A program made the translations under genes and the position numbers. Shown piece by piece: positions 41,378-54,639 of a DNA stretch of 64,000 bases (position 1 is the stretch's first letter; each line of letters opens with the position of its first letter). The DNA is from Azadirachta indica (Eukaryota > Streptophyta > Magnoliopsida > Sapindales > Meliaceae), in contig CM040451.1 in NCBI GenBank assembly GCA_022749755.1, forward strand, positions 11,049,871-11,113,870, given 5' to 3'. Below the pieces are notes generated by a model. The model was not told the origin of the DNA. It did no database searches and saw only the letters and a program-made list of their open reading frames with translations.

Positions 41378-43004
41378 TTGTGACTTCATTTTTTTTTCTT
41401 TCTGCAAAATGTCAATTTCTTTTTCATACTTTATTAGATACGTAAATACTTAATTGTGTAAACGTGGAAGTCGCACTTTCATCGACACATAAGATTGCTC
41501 ATTAATGGTGTTGATGTGATTTTATTGCAATTGTGAATTAATATATAGTGTACTTGTGTGACAACTTGACTAATGTTATAAAGTTCAAACTAATTATATA
41601 AAACTGACTTGAGATATATGTAAAATTTATATTCAAATGATCATGTGCGCATGTGAAATGATAAAATAAATAATTATTTAAATACATGATAAATTATAAT
41701 GATGTCATGTTATATATCACAACAATTAAAATACATAATATTATATTTTAATTTTATACGTATAATATTACATCGACTTTAACTTAACACAATAAGTGTG
41801 TTAATATACTCAGTGTATTAATGTATTAAGATATTTTTTATATTTTAATTTTGTGATAATAAATCTGAAGGATAAATAAAAAAAATAAATAACAGTTATC
41901 AACTTTTTCAATTTTCATACACTTATAATTGGGGGTGGATTTGAGTCTCACACAAATTGTGAAGACTTTCTCACCCTTATTTATGTAAGGATTATTCTCT
42001 ACACTGTGAGGGTAGAAATAAAATAAAAGTAACACTTTGAGTAATATTAATTATAATTATATTATAATAGAATGTTCAAAAAAATATATATTCAAGATTG
42101 CATGAGATGTCTTGATCTAATTAAAGTTGCAATTTTGTGACAGAATCATTAAATATCAAATATAAATAAAAGCGAGTTGTAAAAGTTAATTCTTAAATAA
42201 AAATTAATGCATAATATATAGTTACATTTAATATGAGTTCACCGTAATAGTATCATAGATACGTTGAATTATTACTCAACCCAAAAGTTTGAACATTAAT
42301 TTAATGGACTTTGTTATTAGACGTGAAGTCTTATATTATATTGAATTGATATTTAACTCAAAGAATTTAAATTTGAACGTAAAAATTTAAAAGATAGTAT
42401 TAATTAGTATATAAATTAATGTAATTTATCACTAGCCAATTATTTGTCTCTAACCAATAAAATACAGTGAGATTATTTGATTATATTAATTTATCCCTGC
42501 AAACTTAGCTAATACACGTTATACCCTGGAAATAGACCCGGAACGAGCATGCAAGACAATTTACAAGTACTCACGTGCGTGGCAATAGTCTTGAAAGTGA
42601 TATCGAACACATTACATACAGACATAGATCAAACTTTTTGGCATTATCAGGTTTGAAACCTACTTCGATGTAAGAGATGCAAATTGTTAACAATGAATCA
42701 TAGGATTCAAAAATCGTATGATGTAAGACAAGAAAGATACATACATACGTGTTAAACTTGAGTTTTTACCTCTGGTCGTGCTTAACCCAAGCCAACTTTT
42801 TTCTGTAATATTCTTTTAGCTAAGAACTGATTAAAAATTGAAACAGAGGCATGCGTGCGTAATATACACAAAGTTTTTCCCACTTGTTTCTCTTACTTTT
42901 CTATAAAATTGGCAAAACTAATCTCACTTGTAAATTAGGTTAATGTTTGTGGTACAACCCTAATATGTATAACTAGAAAACAATCGACATAAATTGGTCA
43001 CATC

Positions 43005-43061
43005 ATGCATATATGAGGGCTATTTTTTTTTTTTTTTTTTAATGCATATATGAGGGCTATT
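43005..43061 (-). mobile_element. poly(A)-only retroposon insertion with target-site duplication
   Basis: ATGCATATATGAGGGCTAT occurs at 43005-43023 and again, identically, at 43042-43060; the match extends to 20 bases if the following T is counted. Between the copies is only a run of 16-17 T plus one A. Read on the minus strand this is a bare poly(A) tract flanked by a perfect 19-20 bp direct repeat. That is the footprint of target-primed reverse transcription truncated within the tail. Confidence 0.7.
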
Positions 43062-45030
43062 ATTAGTTGTTTTACGAAGTTATGGATTTTAATTAATACA
43101 TTAATCACGTATCTTTTTATGCAAAATGCTTTAACAAAATTGACGTAATTAAGAACCTTTTTTTCTCCTGATTTTTTATATGTATATATGCTTTCATTTA
43201 TATACAGCTCTCTTTCAATCCTCAGGAGCTAAGAAAACAAAAGCGTACTTATAGTTGTATCTAACAAATGTTAAAAATTTAATTCCCATGTTTTTCTCTC
43301 TGGGTTTACACCATTTTTATCTTGCTGTTTGTGTTTATTGTCTGAAAAGATTTTTCAACTCATACCAATCCAGTGAATTCACAAAATTCACGAGTTAATT
43401 AATTTTATGTTGGACTCAATTTTTCACAGGTGATTACGCTGTATTATCATCAATTAGGCATAATGCACCAATTATATTTCCCAATAACACATGTGGGATA
43501 TGTACAGAAATTGCAAAATGCCTAACACAGTATGGATCACATGGACTTCAACCTTCACATTCCATTTCTTCTGCGATATGCTAATTGAAGTTTAGAACAA
43601 TCACAATCATCAAAAAGTTAAAATAAAGCCGTTAACTCCCTGCTGATCGAAGGCTTTCATTTTCAATTATCTAGCATTCATCAAGATGAAGAGTTAATTA
43701 GCCGAAGAGATACTAGTGATCATGAAGTACGTTTTACCCTAAATGATTGCTTTACGTTAGTAGCCTAAGCAACATGAGTAAAAATATGTATGTACAAATT
43801 AATATTAATGCATTTGAAGCTTTATTGCCCCTTATGTGAGCGGTTGATTCTGGTATCAGAATTACAAATGCGATTCAATTCTACTGTTTGCCCTTTCAAT
43901 CTGCCGCATATTAATTAATTCCTGAATCTGCATACAGATTATCTACTCAATCCTGTAAAAGTATGTATATATAAGCTAGTTTAAGTTGTCTATGTTTCAA
44001 TTTGCTGTTCCACTCATGTGTGAAACTGCATGTGAACACTTACTATTAATTGTCATTAATTAATTACTCAGAATTATCTCAACTTCAAGAAAACTTTGTT
44101 CTCGTAGATTTGAAGCAATGGAATTCCCTTTCAAATTGGAAAAAATCACACACATATATACATACAAATCAAAAGATTTGGTGATATGGTTGTGCATTGA
44201 AAAGAGATCTGTTATCAAGATAATGCAACTTGAAAGTCGAAACATCGCCATTATGTGAATAGTTATCACAAATGGTTGTCATAATCTAATTTAATAAATA
44301 TCACTTGCCACTTTCCAAGTAAAAGACAAATATTGATGCCTTTTGTTTTGGTTTAAATAGTTAATTATCAGAAAATAAAATTTACTATTATCAGCAGTCA
44401 ATTCACAAAGCCGCGTGCTATAAATAGTATACGATTATTCTTTTGTATATATGCGTGATGAATTTGTATTTACTTGGTATGTATACGACGCGGGATGGTG
44501 TGGGTATATGGAGTGGATTACGTATGAAAATGAAACACTTTCGTGTAAAAAACGTTTTTACAAGAGTATTAACTTTTTTATGGAGTTTTTGATAAATACT
44601 TCTCAGCCGTTACTTTGTTGTTTCAAAGTATTTCTATTTATTTATAATCAAATTAATACTAAAATCAACAACAAAATACTCCGATCCTCAGCAGATTATA
44701 ATATAGTAAGAATATATATGTGTATACATATATATATATATATATATATACATTGAAAAAATTAAATATATATATGTACTACCTCCTTGTTAAAATATCA
44801 GCTGACTTTACTCTAGTTTGACAGGAATATTAAACAATAGATTTTTTTTTTTTTTAAAAAAAAAAGTGATACAGGATAGAGGTGGTCGAAAAGTCTTTTG
44901 ACAATTGGGAATTGAAGCACAGATGTTAGATATGTCTTGGTCTGTGATTCGCGTAGGCAAGTTCTTGTATGCTTCTGACCACTTGTTTTTTTCCAAAATT
45001 AATGACAAAAGTATGTTTGTCAACCAATAG

Positions 45031-45290
45031 TGTTAGAATATGTTTTTATGGAGCTGCTGATACATATTCTTACAATTAGTCTTAATTAGACGCATGTGAT
45101 CAAATAATTAGGTTTAATTAGACATATGTCATCGTTTAATTTGACGGAGTTGATTAGAATAGATGCACATTCGTGATCGTGATCGAGGAGGTTCAGAATA
45201 TTCTAAGAAGGATATAATTATATCCTGAATGAATAGAGTAATTAAAATAAAATTAAACAAATTAAAAATCTGCGGAATCTGAATCTAACA
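45031..45290. mobile_element. possible solo LTR
   Basis: Starts TGTTAGA and ends TCTAACA, a 7-bp inverted terminal match with TG..CA ends as in Copia-type LTRs; about 260 bases. No 5-bp target duplication is visible (AATAG versus TGTTT), and no second LTR occurs in the window. Confidence 0.25.
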
Positions 45291-46213
45291 TGTTTTATAA
45301 TCCGATTGATTTCCATTTATTTTATTTTGTGGATATTATAGACATTGATTCTTAAGAAGTGAAGACCTCCTGTTGCATTAACCTGCAATCACGACGTAAT
45401 AAACAAGTGTGAATAAAATGCTGAGGCCAGTTATCTGCTTTCTTTCAAATCGCTTGTAATTGGCAACAGAAAAAATTTCAGCCATTCAATTGCATGAACT
45501 AAAACCAGCTGACAAATATCTTTGGCCCAGGTCCTCAATGATAACAAATCAAAATTTGCTTAGCTGTGGTCGCGTCGGGTGATCAAGACGTGAGAAAAAG
45601 AGACTTGGAAGAACCAACAGTTCTTGCCTATACTATACTCACTACCCTCCATTTTCCTCTAGATATTCCTTTCTTAAATCCTCCTCCGACAATGAAGGGT
45701 GTCGTTGTTACACCGAGTCAGGCAGGCAAAGTTGATGTATCACTGCCTCCCCCTGCAAGATATTATCTTGTTTGGTAAAACTGCTGTTGAAGAGTAGGCT
45801 ACTTTTATACATTACCTTACATGTTAAGAACCACAAGACTTGAATGTGAACGTAAAAAACTGAGTGCCGAGGGTTTTAGTAGATTTCGGAGTTGGACTCT
45901 CTATTCACTCGCTATTAGGAGAAAAGCCCAACCTTTTTATCCGACCCAAATCTTGCCATGAGTCAAAGAGTCACCTTTGCACTACATGTACATTAACCAT
46001 CGTCATCATAATACAAATTAGAGTATGCTTCTTAATATTGAATTATTATAACTCTTAGTTTCGTAACTGATAATATAATAAATTATAAGGATATCTTTAT
46101 AGTAGCGTTAACCTTGGAAAACAGAATGAGAAGAACCTTGAAACAGAAAATGCTAGGAAGTTTTTCGTCAAATAGGTATAGAACGGTTCTGATACAAACA
46201 GATGACTTTTCCT

Positions 46214-49200
46214 TCAAGTTTTGATACATGATAACTTCATCTTTGTCTCAAAACTTCCTTCCTTGATGGGTTGACATCTTTGCAATTCAAAGGACCAATA
46301 AAAGCCCCCTTCATTCTCTAAACCGGGGTTAAGGATATAAATCTTGCAAGCATGAGGAGCAACATTTGCTGTCAATCCATAACGTTTATTCATCGAAACA
46401 AATGAATGCTGCAATTTTGAAATGATAATTAGCTTGAGAACATTTTACAAAAAAGAGCAAAATTAAATTTGTGCATTTATCTTTTAATTAAAACAGGGCA
46501 GCTCTGTTTTGGTAGCTATTCAGGTCCCAAAAACAAAAGAGCTTTCTTGGAAGTATATCTTACCATCCACAAATCCCTAACAATAACAGGAGTTGATGAA
46601 GGAAGTCCAATTTCTCTCCATCCAACAGATATAAGAGCTCCAGAGTTGCTTCTATTCACAACTCTTCGTTCTGTCATTGGCCCTGCCCAGATCTGCACCA
46701 TATTGATGGGAAAACATGATTAAAAGACCGTGGCATTATTTTTTTATTTTTCATTTTTTTCTCTTAATCTCGGTGTGATTTACCTCCAGGCCAGCTTTTG
46801 ATCTTATTTTTCTCCCCTGAACTCCTAGTGGATCCCGATTAACATCTATCACCTCTATGTTTCTGAGAATCTTAAGAGTTTCTCTGCTTGCTGATCGAAT
46901 ATCACATCCAATGAGTGGGGGAGCCTGTTAAAGCAATGTGTTTAAATTATGTGCAGTTGCAGAAAATTAATATAATTGAAGTTGAAGTTGGGAAACTCAC
47001 TTTCATGAGAGCCCAGATACTAAAATGAGAGCGGTACTCTTCCAGGCTCATCCCACCATTTCCCACTTCCAACATGTCAGGATCTACTCTGATCAGGATC
47101 CAGAAATTAGAAAATAGATAAAACCCACCCGAGAAATTGTTAATTTGTAATCTTGATTTGCGCTAAAGGCATGTATAGTGTAGCATCATAATGATATCAA
47201 ATGCTAGGAATAAGTTTTGCAGTTACCATTCCATCTGCCAGGTCCTGCATATCTTCCAACAAATATTATTCTGATCCGCAATGGATGTGATACTGAAACA
47301 ATAAAAGAGAAACTTCGATGAAAGGAATTGAATGAACAATTAACCTGTGATGAACTAAGATCAGCTGGACCCAAGTTATACATCTCCCATGTATCCTTAA
47401 TGTCCCCTTTAGTTCTCCAGGCATTACCATACCTACTAGCCCATTTGGCTGGATTCTCTTCTCCCCCAAGAGAGTATATTCCCATGTTAAAAATCTATAT
47501 CATACAATACCAACACTTGTTGCGGATAGTGAGACCATTTCAAGATTCCAAAACAAATTTTTGAATTTATCAATCATAAAGTTTTGTAGAATTTACCATT
47601 CACATATAGAGGAAAGAATTGGACGGCCAGCCTTAAGCAATGCATAACTCATCTTAGCATATCTGTCACCAAAATTAAGTTATTACCAGGATATGCAAAC
47701 ATTACGGCACCACATTTGCCAAAGAAAATAGTTCACCTTTCTTGAGGTTTTGAACCATCATGGTAGCAGTTATCATACTTTAAGCAGTCAACCTCCTGCA
47801 CCAAATATGCCCTCAATATGTTCAGTTTTTGGTTACAAAATTACCATCACTACAAATTTTGAGGGAGTAAACTGTAGGATTGCTAACCCATTGGGCAAAG
47901 GTTTTTGCATCTTGTTCTTAATGCCCAAGAGAGCCCGGCATTGTCTTGCTACATGTTCTATAACTGAATACACAAAATAGATGTTCAAAATTCTTATTAG
48001 TGTTTGTAAGTTTTAACTTGTTATATATGATTGGAACAGTTACAATATGATGTGTCATACCCGGTATCAGAATATATCCCAAGTCTTAAGCTCTTAGCAT
48101 GAACATAATCTGCTAGAGCCTTGATCCCAGAAGGAAACGTTGCAGATTTTGCCCTTAAATTACCCCTCCAGTCTCTTTCCCTTTCTGCCCAACAATCATC
48201 TGTTTTTCCAACATCACTGAGAAATATCTGGAATAGAAGAAATTGAAGGCTTTTCTCCGAGTCTACAGGAAACTAAAGCTTACCAATATTTAAATATTTG
48301 TATCCAAGTGCCGCCAAACCAGGTGAAACAAACAAGAGCGTCAGCTATTCTTAGGAATCAACTAAAAATTGAAAAGGTCAATTTCATTGAAAAATTAAAA
48401 AATTTTCTTAAGACTGCTAAGGATAAGAATTGCTGAATGAACTCCATCAATGACTTAAAATTTTGACAAACTCCCTTAATGGTCTTTCTAATTTGGTCAT
48501 TAAACAGGCCCCTTAAAATTATAATTTTGTTTTCTCAGATGATGTCTCAAGAGACCTCTGAATGGTCTATTAAAAATTTCAAACAATCAAACAGAAAGAC
48601 TCATTCCTTATCTACTAAACGTACGGAATGAGCAATTTCATAGATGCAGTCATTTCTACTAGAGCAAAACACGGTTTCAGTTAAATATAAAAATATTGCA
48701 GAACTTTGAAATTCAAAACAGTTGTACAAGCATGCATATGCATATGTATATGTCCGTATAATTAAGATTAAAAGAAACTTCCGGAAATGTCTGAAAAATC
48801 GTCTCTGCAGACACTGTCAAATTAAGCATTTTAGTAGAACAGCATGAGACAAAAAAGTAATAAAACTAGGATTATAATTATATACCTCCATTAAGTACGT
48901 ATAACTGCACATACTATTCAAAGTCAAGCTAGGGAAAAAAAGTTTAAATTGATATTCAACTGCATTTACTTGGTCTATTGATTTGAAGGGAAATACTCCA
49001 CCATTTAGGGTAATATGTACGAAAAAGAATGCAGCACTCAGAAAGAAAACAACAAAGAAAATGCACACGTTTTGTTATATAGAATGTTATGTTTTATACC
49101 GAGAATTGTAGCTAATATAAATTTTAAGAGAATATTTCGGATTTCTTAATTTTATATAATGTTACAATGTTGTGAGACTCTAAGTAGTCAAATTTTTTAT

Positions 49201-49617
49201 GAAGTGGGGAAAAAAAAAAAGGCAAAAAAGTGGAAAAGTGGAAAAGAACAAATATTAATTAATTAAAAAATAGATATAAAATTGGGTGCCAATTAAGAAA
49301 ACCAAAAAGTGGAGAAGAAAAAGGGTACCAGTTGCCTTGACAATCTTCTCATCTATATTGCATTGATAGTGATTCCAGCTGTTCCATCTGCACAAGAAGA
49401 CAAAAAGTTAATTATGAATTAATTAAATAATTCTGTCTGTCACTCGCTGTACTTTGAGAGCCAATGAAATTGAAACCGGGGGTCAACAGGAAAAAATGGT
49501 GTTTGTTTGATCGAATAATAATCAGTACCCCATTGGAGGAGTACGAGCGAGGCCACTGGCTAGAAGAAACTCCCTGTAATTGTGATAATCGGCGTTTCCA
49601 TGGCTGCTGCTGCTCAT
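46214..49617 (-). pseudogene. GH27 alpha-galactosidase pseudogene
   Basis: Thirteen exon-equivalents run leftward: 49529-49617, 49329-49387, 48284-48344, 48061-48199, 47888-47963, 47737-47795, 47597-47662, 47382-47465, 47227-47292, 47001-47083, 46784-46924, 46564-46692, 46214-46408. Together they cover plant alpha-galactosidase from PPMGWNSWNH through KYDNC (nucleophile Asp), SWRTxxDI (here AWRTKGDI, acid/base Asp) and [12 protein letters not shown] to the C-terminal beta domain. Lesions: a 4-bp GTTT tandem duplication in exon 3 (48326-48333); GAA to TAA in exon 5 (47918-47920); no AG at the expected exon 8 acceptor (GG at 47466-47467); one extra base in exon 9 (about 47259-47262). In exon 12 a few residues of a conserved strand seem missing. 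A hydrophobic run precedes the first in-frame Met without its own ATG, so the signal peptide start is also gone. The active enzyme would remove terminal alpha-galactose from galacto-oligosaccharides. No coding product is expected. Confidence 0.9.
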
Positions 49618-51315
49618 AATAACTAAAACAACAAAGAGAGAACCAACTATAATGATCCCATTTCACTACAAAAGGAAGGAAGCTTCAATGTATGATAGAC
49701 TACTTCTGGGAGCTGATAGGTGTTACAAGAACAAGAGATAATGATGGGTGAATACCTGACGAAGACGGGCAAATTCATGAGAAGACAAACACTAATGTAT
49801 TTTTTCCACACAAAATTAATTAATCAATAATGCACTCTGAGTGGTTGCTGTCGGTCCATCTTCTTAATAAATATGTTTTGATTCCACAGAAATTACATCA
49901 TAACACAAGGGAAAGAATTTTGTTACTATGTAAGATAAATTCGTCACCTAACCTCGGAATTTTGCAAGCTTGTTAGAACCGACAAATTATTAAATTATGT
50001 TGATCAATATTAATCTCTTCGTGAAATTATTTCGGAAACATTACATCATATCATTTTCTATTAATCTTCGAAATATTCACACTATATTGAAATTGACATT
50101 TTACATGTATCATTTCTTGCAAAAGGTTATAAATCTTTTTAATTGGCCCTGGAATGGAAGTAAATTACATATAGAGGTCAAGTTTATCAATCCGAATCGA
50201 AGAAGAAGATTATCAGGAAGAAATTGCGAAGCTGCTTCGAATAGGCTTTTCTTAGTAAAACAAAACTTACATGGCCCCGCTTCGGGTTTAAAAGAAAATT
50301 ACTGAGAGAGAGAGAGAGAGACAAAATCACAGTAGCGAGTCATCTTGTGATTAAAATAAATAAATTTTCCCTCTTTTAGATTACTTAGAATAATGAATAT
50401 AAAGTTCAACAACAAAAAACGTAAAAGGAAGATGTGAACTTTGGCCGAAAGACCTTCGAATAAATGTATAATCCTAAACATGATTTCCCACGTATAGAGG
50501 GCGAAATCTCAATTTCTTATCTATATATATATATATATATATATATCAAAATTTCAAAATCTAAATTCAGTTTTATTTGATTTACAAAATAACTACATGA
50601 TCATGAACAAACAGTGCAATTCAAGGAACATCAATTTTTCAATTATTTTTACCCTAGTATACATGCAATTAACTACAGATTTTGCGGCTCAGGGAAAAAA
50701 CAGTATTTTGATATTCATTAATATCCATCCTAGCTAGCTATTTCACTGTGCCCTTGGGCATTAATTTGCTAAATTATTTCAGTCTTGTTTCCAAAATTTG
50801 CTGTTTCAATTTTTTTCCCATGAATATGCATAACATCAATTTGGTTATCGTCGAAATTCCATAAAACTTCTGGGTTACGTCCACACATTTCTGCGAATGC
50901 AATGCAATTTTGACGTCTCACGTTTAGAGAAATACATTAATTAATACGTTATACACAAGAATGTAAAAACGATACAATTGAAGTTATTGAAGCCTGAAAT
51001 GCACTAAAACTTTCAGGGAAAAAGATTAAAAATGTTACATATGTCTTGAAACATCTACTTATTGAACCATCTGCAACAGCTGATTACAAGATGATAAAAG
51101 AAAAAAAAAATTGCAGACTCTGCAGGCTGATAAATAATATTAAAAAAGAACAAAACAATCTATGTGAAATTAGAGAGAGAAACATTTTCTGGTTTCTCCT
51201 ATACAAAAGAATAATTGAATAAAAGAACTTGAAGAAAAAAATAGTTTTAATTTACCAAATGAAGAATCTTCATTCTTATTTGGCATTATTAATTAATTTG
51301 TAATTAATTAATTAA
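49618..51315. other. intergenic, no gene seen
   Basis: AT-rich DNA with a (GA)n run near 50302 and (AT)n near 50523. The TIR 3' UTR lies at the right end and includes an (AATT)n run just past the stop codon. Confidence 0.5.
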
Positions 51316-52029
51316 TTAATAATTCTGAAGAAAGCAAATTGGTTTCTTTGCATTTTCTTCATCGTGCTCGATCAAGTTCTTGATGACTGCATCTGTGGCT
51401 GTTGTTAAGAACTCTGACCAATCCCTACACGTTCAGACAATGAAACATTTCAAGATCAAAAATTGATGATTATCAAACATCGATTGAAAACTTGTAAAAT
51501 GAATGAGATTTCAGTATTATACATACCCATTTAATGAGTCAAATGTAAGTCCCACCGTGTACTTTGCTTCCTCTAGAGCCCAAGAAAACCTCTGCAACTC
51601 CATAGCTGTACATGTTCCATTGTCCTTAACCTGAAGCTGAGACGGCTTTACATCGTAAAAAATAGGTATAACTTTCTTCCTCGACTCCATTATCAGAGCA
51701 AGCTCATGAAGACAAAAGTATGACTCGCAATAACGAGGTGAAAACACTGCAACCCCAACCTTACACTGTCGAATCGCCGTATCAATTTTATCGAACAACC
51801 TATCACCAGGCTTCATATTTTTACTGTCCAGAAAAGAATTGAGCCTCAGCCTCAAAAGATGATCGTAAAGTAAACCTGAAATTGTTCTCTTGGTATCAAT
51901 CCCTCGATGATTTATGAAAACATCGCAGGGATGTCGTGAACTATGGGGTTGGATTTGGTTTCGGGGTTGAAGGATTTTACGACACAGGTTTCTGGCTGCA
52001 GAAGGAGAGGAAGAAGAAAAACGCTGCAT
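51316..52029 (-). CDS. TIR-only protein
   Basis: Two exons, 51527-52029 and 51316-51424; 203 residues, frame closed. The TIR domain occupies about residues 34-170: CDVFINHRGIDTKRTI (box 1), GDRLFDKIDTAI, VAVFSPRYCESYFCLHELALI with the conserved Glu109 that is catalytic in NAD-cleaving plant TIRs, and VIPIFYDVKPSQL (box 3). No NB-ARC or LRR follows: after the TIR the protein ends within about 35 residues, and no such domains occur downstream. TIR-only proteins are known in plants as NADase-type immune or cell-death regulators; activity here is inferred. The NHRG/DTK form of box 1 and the place beside a NAC gene match the Arabidopsis TIR gene At1g61105 (recalled). There is no membrane segment, so it is cytosolic or nuclear. 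Confidence 0.9.
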
Positions 52030-52158
52030 GGCTGCTTGAAGAAGCTAAAGGGCTGTTTGGTAACGATAAGTGGTTATAAAATTTATGGTTCAAACTTAAT
52101 TGGAGCTTTTGGTTTGTAGTTGTGTCGGTTATAAATTTGGGTTGGGAGGATGGATTGG

Positions 52159-52166
52159 TATTTATA
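52159..52166 (-). promoter_or_regulatory. TATA box of the TIR gene
   Basis: Minus-strand TATAAATA about 130 bp before the ATG. Confidence 0.5.
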
Positions 52167-53888
52167 GATTAAAACTTTGATTGTTATATGACTGAGACGT
52201 TTTGATTTCAAGGGAGAGTCTTGAGAAAATTAATATATGTATAGAGTAAAAGCTATTATAACATCAGAGCTTTTGAAAATTTTGACTCTTAGGAGATCTA
52301 CGTGGAAAGTCTGCATACAGGCACAAACCTTCAAACACGTCCACTATTAATTCTGTTTTTATTCTTATTTTCAAATATTTAAAAGAGAGACACGCTGAAA
52401 TGGTCACTCTCATGAATTTTTGGCAGACATATGGTTGCATTGGTTTCTCATTAGAGGCTCAAGCTTACTACTTTCATTGTGCCCAATATATTCATAGACC
52501 ATATATATATTGATTTGATAATTTGTCCCCACTTAAGTAAAAATTTCGATGATCAATTTTTATCCGCTATTATTAAATAAAATTAATTTTTAAATATATT
52601 GATCATATGTTTAATAAACACTATATATTAATAATAAAAATCATCATTCTCTTTTTATATTTAACATAATTGTCCTTCTCTTTTACTAATATTTAACATA
52701 TTATAGTTTTATATGCTAGAGTTTTGAACGTACCCAGAAATATAGGTCATGATTTTCCATAGTAAAAGAAAAATAAAAAGCATATAATTAATAAGACAAT
52801 TAGTTATCAATATAAATGGTAGTTGAGATGATGGTGATTATCGTGGTTTTAATTTCCAAAAGGCAACCATACATGATTGACGAATAAATAATAACTAATA
52901 CTAGACATAAAGCGGCTCTAAATGTAAAGTTTATGTTGATTGGAACAAAATTAAGAAAAGGTTTAATAAATTAAGTAAAAGTATTAGTCGAGAGTGCACT
53001 TTAATTCTATAGAAAACAAATATAATAATATTAAGAACCTATATTATGAACATAAATTATTATTAGATGTTATATTTAATAAATGTTAAAAGAGTTGTAT
53101 ATATGAATTCTTGACTGATGAATTAATTCACAAACGTGATTGTTGACTCAGTAAATATGTTTAATTACAGACAGTGGGGGACCTAATTAATTTGTCCCAT
53201 TGATATATACCATTAAGAATTGACTGCAAAGTGCATGTGGTCGTACTTTTGGGTGACAATTACGAATATTTACTTTTCTTCTTCTTATAATCTTGCTTCC
53301 CAAGAATTAATAATAATAATAATAATAATATAATCATAGAAGGTTTCATGAAATATGAAATTTCACAAATCATCAGTTTTCCTTTTTTTTTAAAAAAAAA
53401 ATAAGGGTAAATAAAATTCAAATTGTTTTTAAATTCTCCTTACTTACTTTAAACTTTCAATAAGGTGTTTCAAAATCGAGTGAGAAGCAAACTAAGCAAC
53501 GCTTTAAATCACTCCGACCACTCTTAAGAGCCAAAAAAGAAAAATCATCAGTTAATAATAATATTTTAATACACAAATGTTGATATTAATTAATTTGCAA
53601 ACTACCGAGAAGTTGTTTTGTAAGTAGAATATATGTGTACCTAACTAGTGAAATTATATCATTTATAGAAAATGAATAAATTAAAAATGTCAAATTTTTG
53701 TATAATAATGATAATATTTGTATTCAATTTCGAAAATATATAAATAGTGGAAATCAATGAAAGAGCAGTGGTGCCATTCCGTTGTTGAAAATTAAATTTG
53801 AAGAGAAGAGGATCCGAGTAGACAAAAATTAAAATATAATGTTGGATTGATTCAAAGGAGAATTTCAAATGCGACCATGCAAGCATAT

Positions 53889-53932
53889 ATAATATAATAT
53901 AATATAATATAATATAATATAAGCTTACTAGT
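53889..53932. repeat. (AATAT)8 pentanucleotide repeat
   Basis: Eight perfect AATAT units from 53891 to 53930 with partial units at both ends. Confidence 0.93.
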
Positions 53933-54639
53933 CTTATCAACTTTTTCTAAATTAGCAAATTTAATTTACTTCTAAATTGGCCATGACAGCTATTCTTCCA
54001 AAAACTTCTTAGATATATAATTTTATTTTTTTTATTTAAATTTAATGATGGGTTTTCTATTAAAAACAAAAGGAAGTATAAATTAGAATCTTTTAATTAT
54101 TATTATTATTTTTAGCAAAACGAAAGTACTAGACAAGACTAGTAATTAATTAATTAATTATAGAAGTTTAGAGTACAAATTAAGTATTAATTTGATTTGA
54201 TGTATATATATTTCACAAGTTTTTTCGGATTGATGATATAATTAATTAATTGCAACTTCACCTAAGCCACATATCTTTCAGTGATGACCATTAATATTTT
54301 TCAATGGTGTTTTAAGCTGACAAAGATTAATAAGAATTCAAAACAATTTCAAGAGCAAAATAATTATCCATTCAAAATTTGTTTCCTAAATTTGGAATAG
54401 GTCAAGTCAAGAGTCCAAACACTTGCACTCTTTTGGCAGGTCAGCATTCAAATTTGAAAACAAAAACAAGTATATACAAAATACAAACTTTAATGGAAGC
54501 TATACCCTATGCAGACTCTAGTTGTGTCAACATCATACAACTAAATACAACTAAATATTGCATATAGTGAAAGTATATACGAATAATACTCTCGACATGT
54601 ATACTTCTAATTTTGTATTCTAAAATTTTTATTTTAAGT

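Larger units (their letters stand above)
40794..46213. other. about 5.4 kb intergenic
   Basis: NAC promoter on the left, then AT-rich DNA with (TA)n at 41342-41374, a poly(A)-type insertion at 43005-43061, (AT)n near 44730 and a possible solo LTR at 45031-45290. Bases 45560-45780 contain a 70-codon open frame with less biased composition that I cannot assign. No gene is supported. Confidence 0.5.

Noticed and set aside
51316..52029. 5' end of a TIR-NB-LRR resistance gene
   Set aside because: The second exon ends in a stop shortly after the TIR domain and no NB-ARC or LRR coding sequence follows on that strand.
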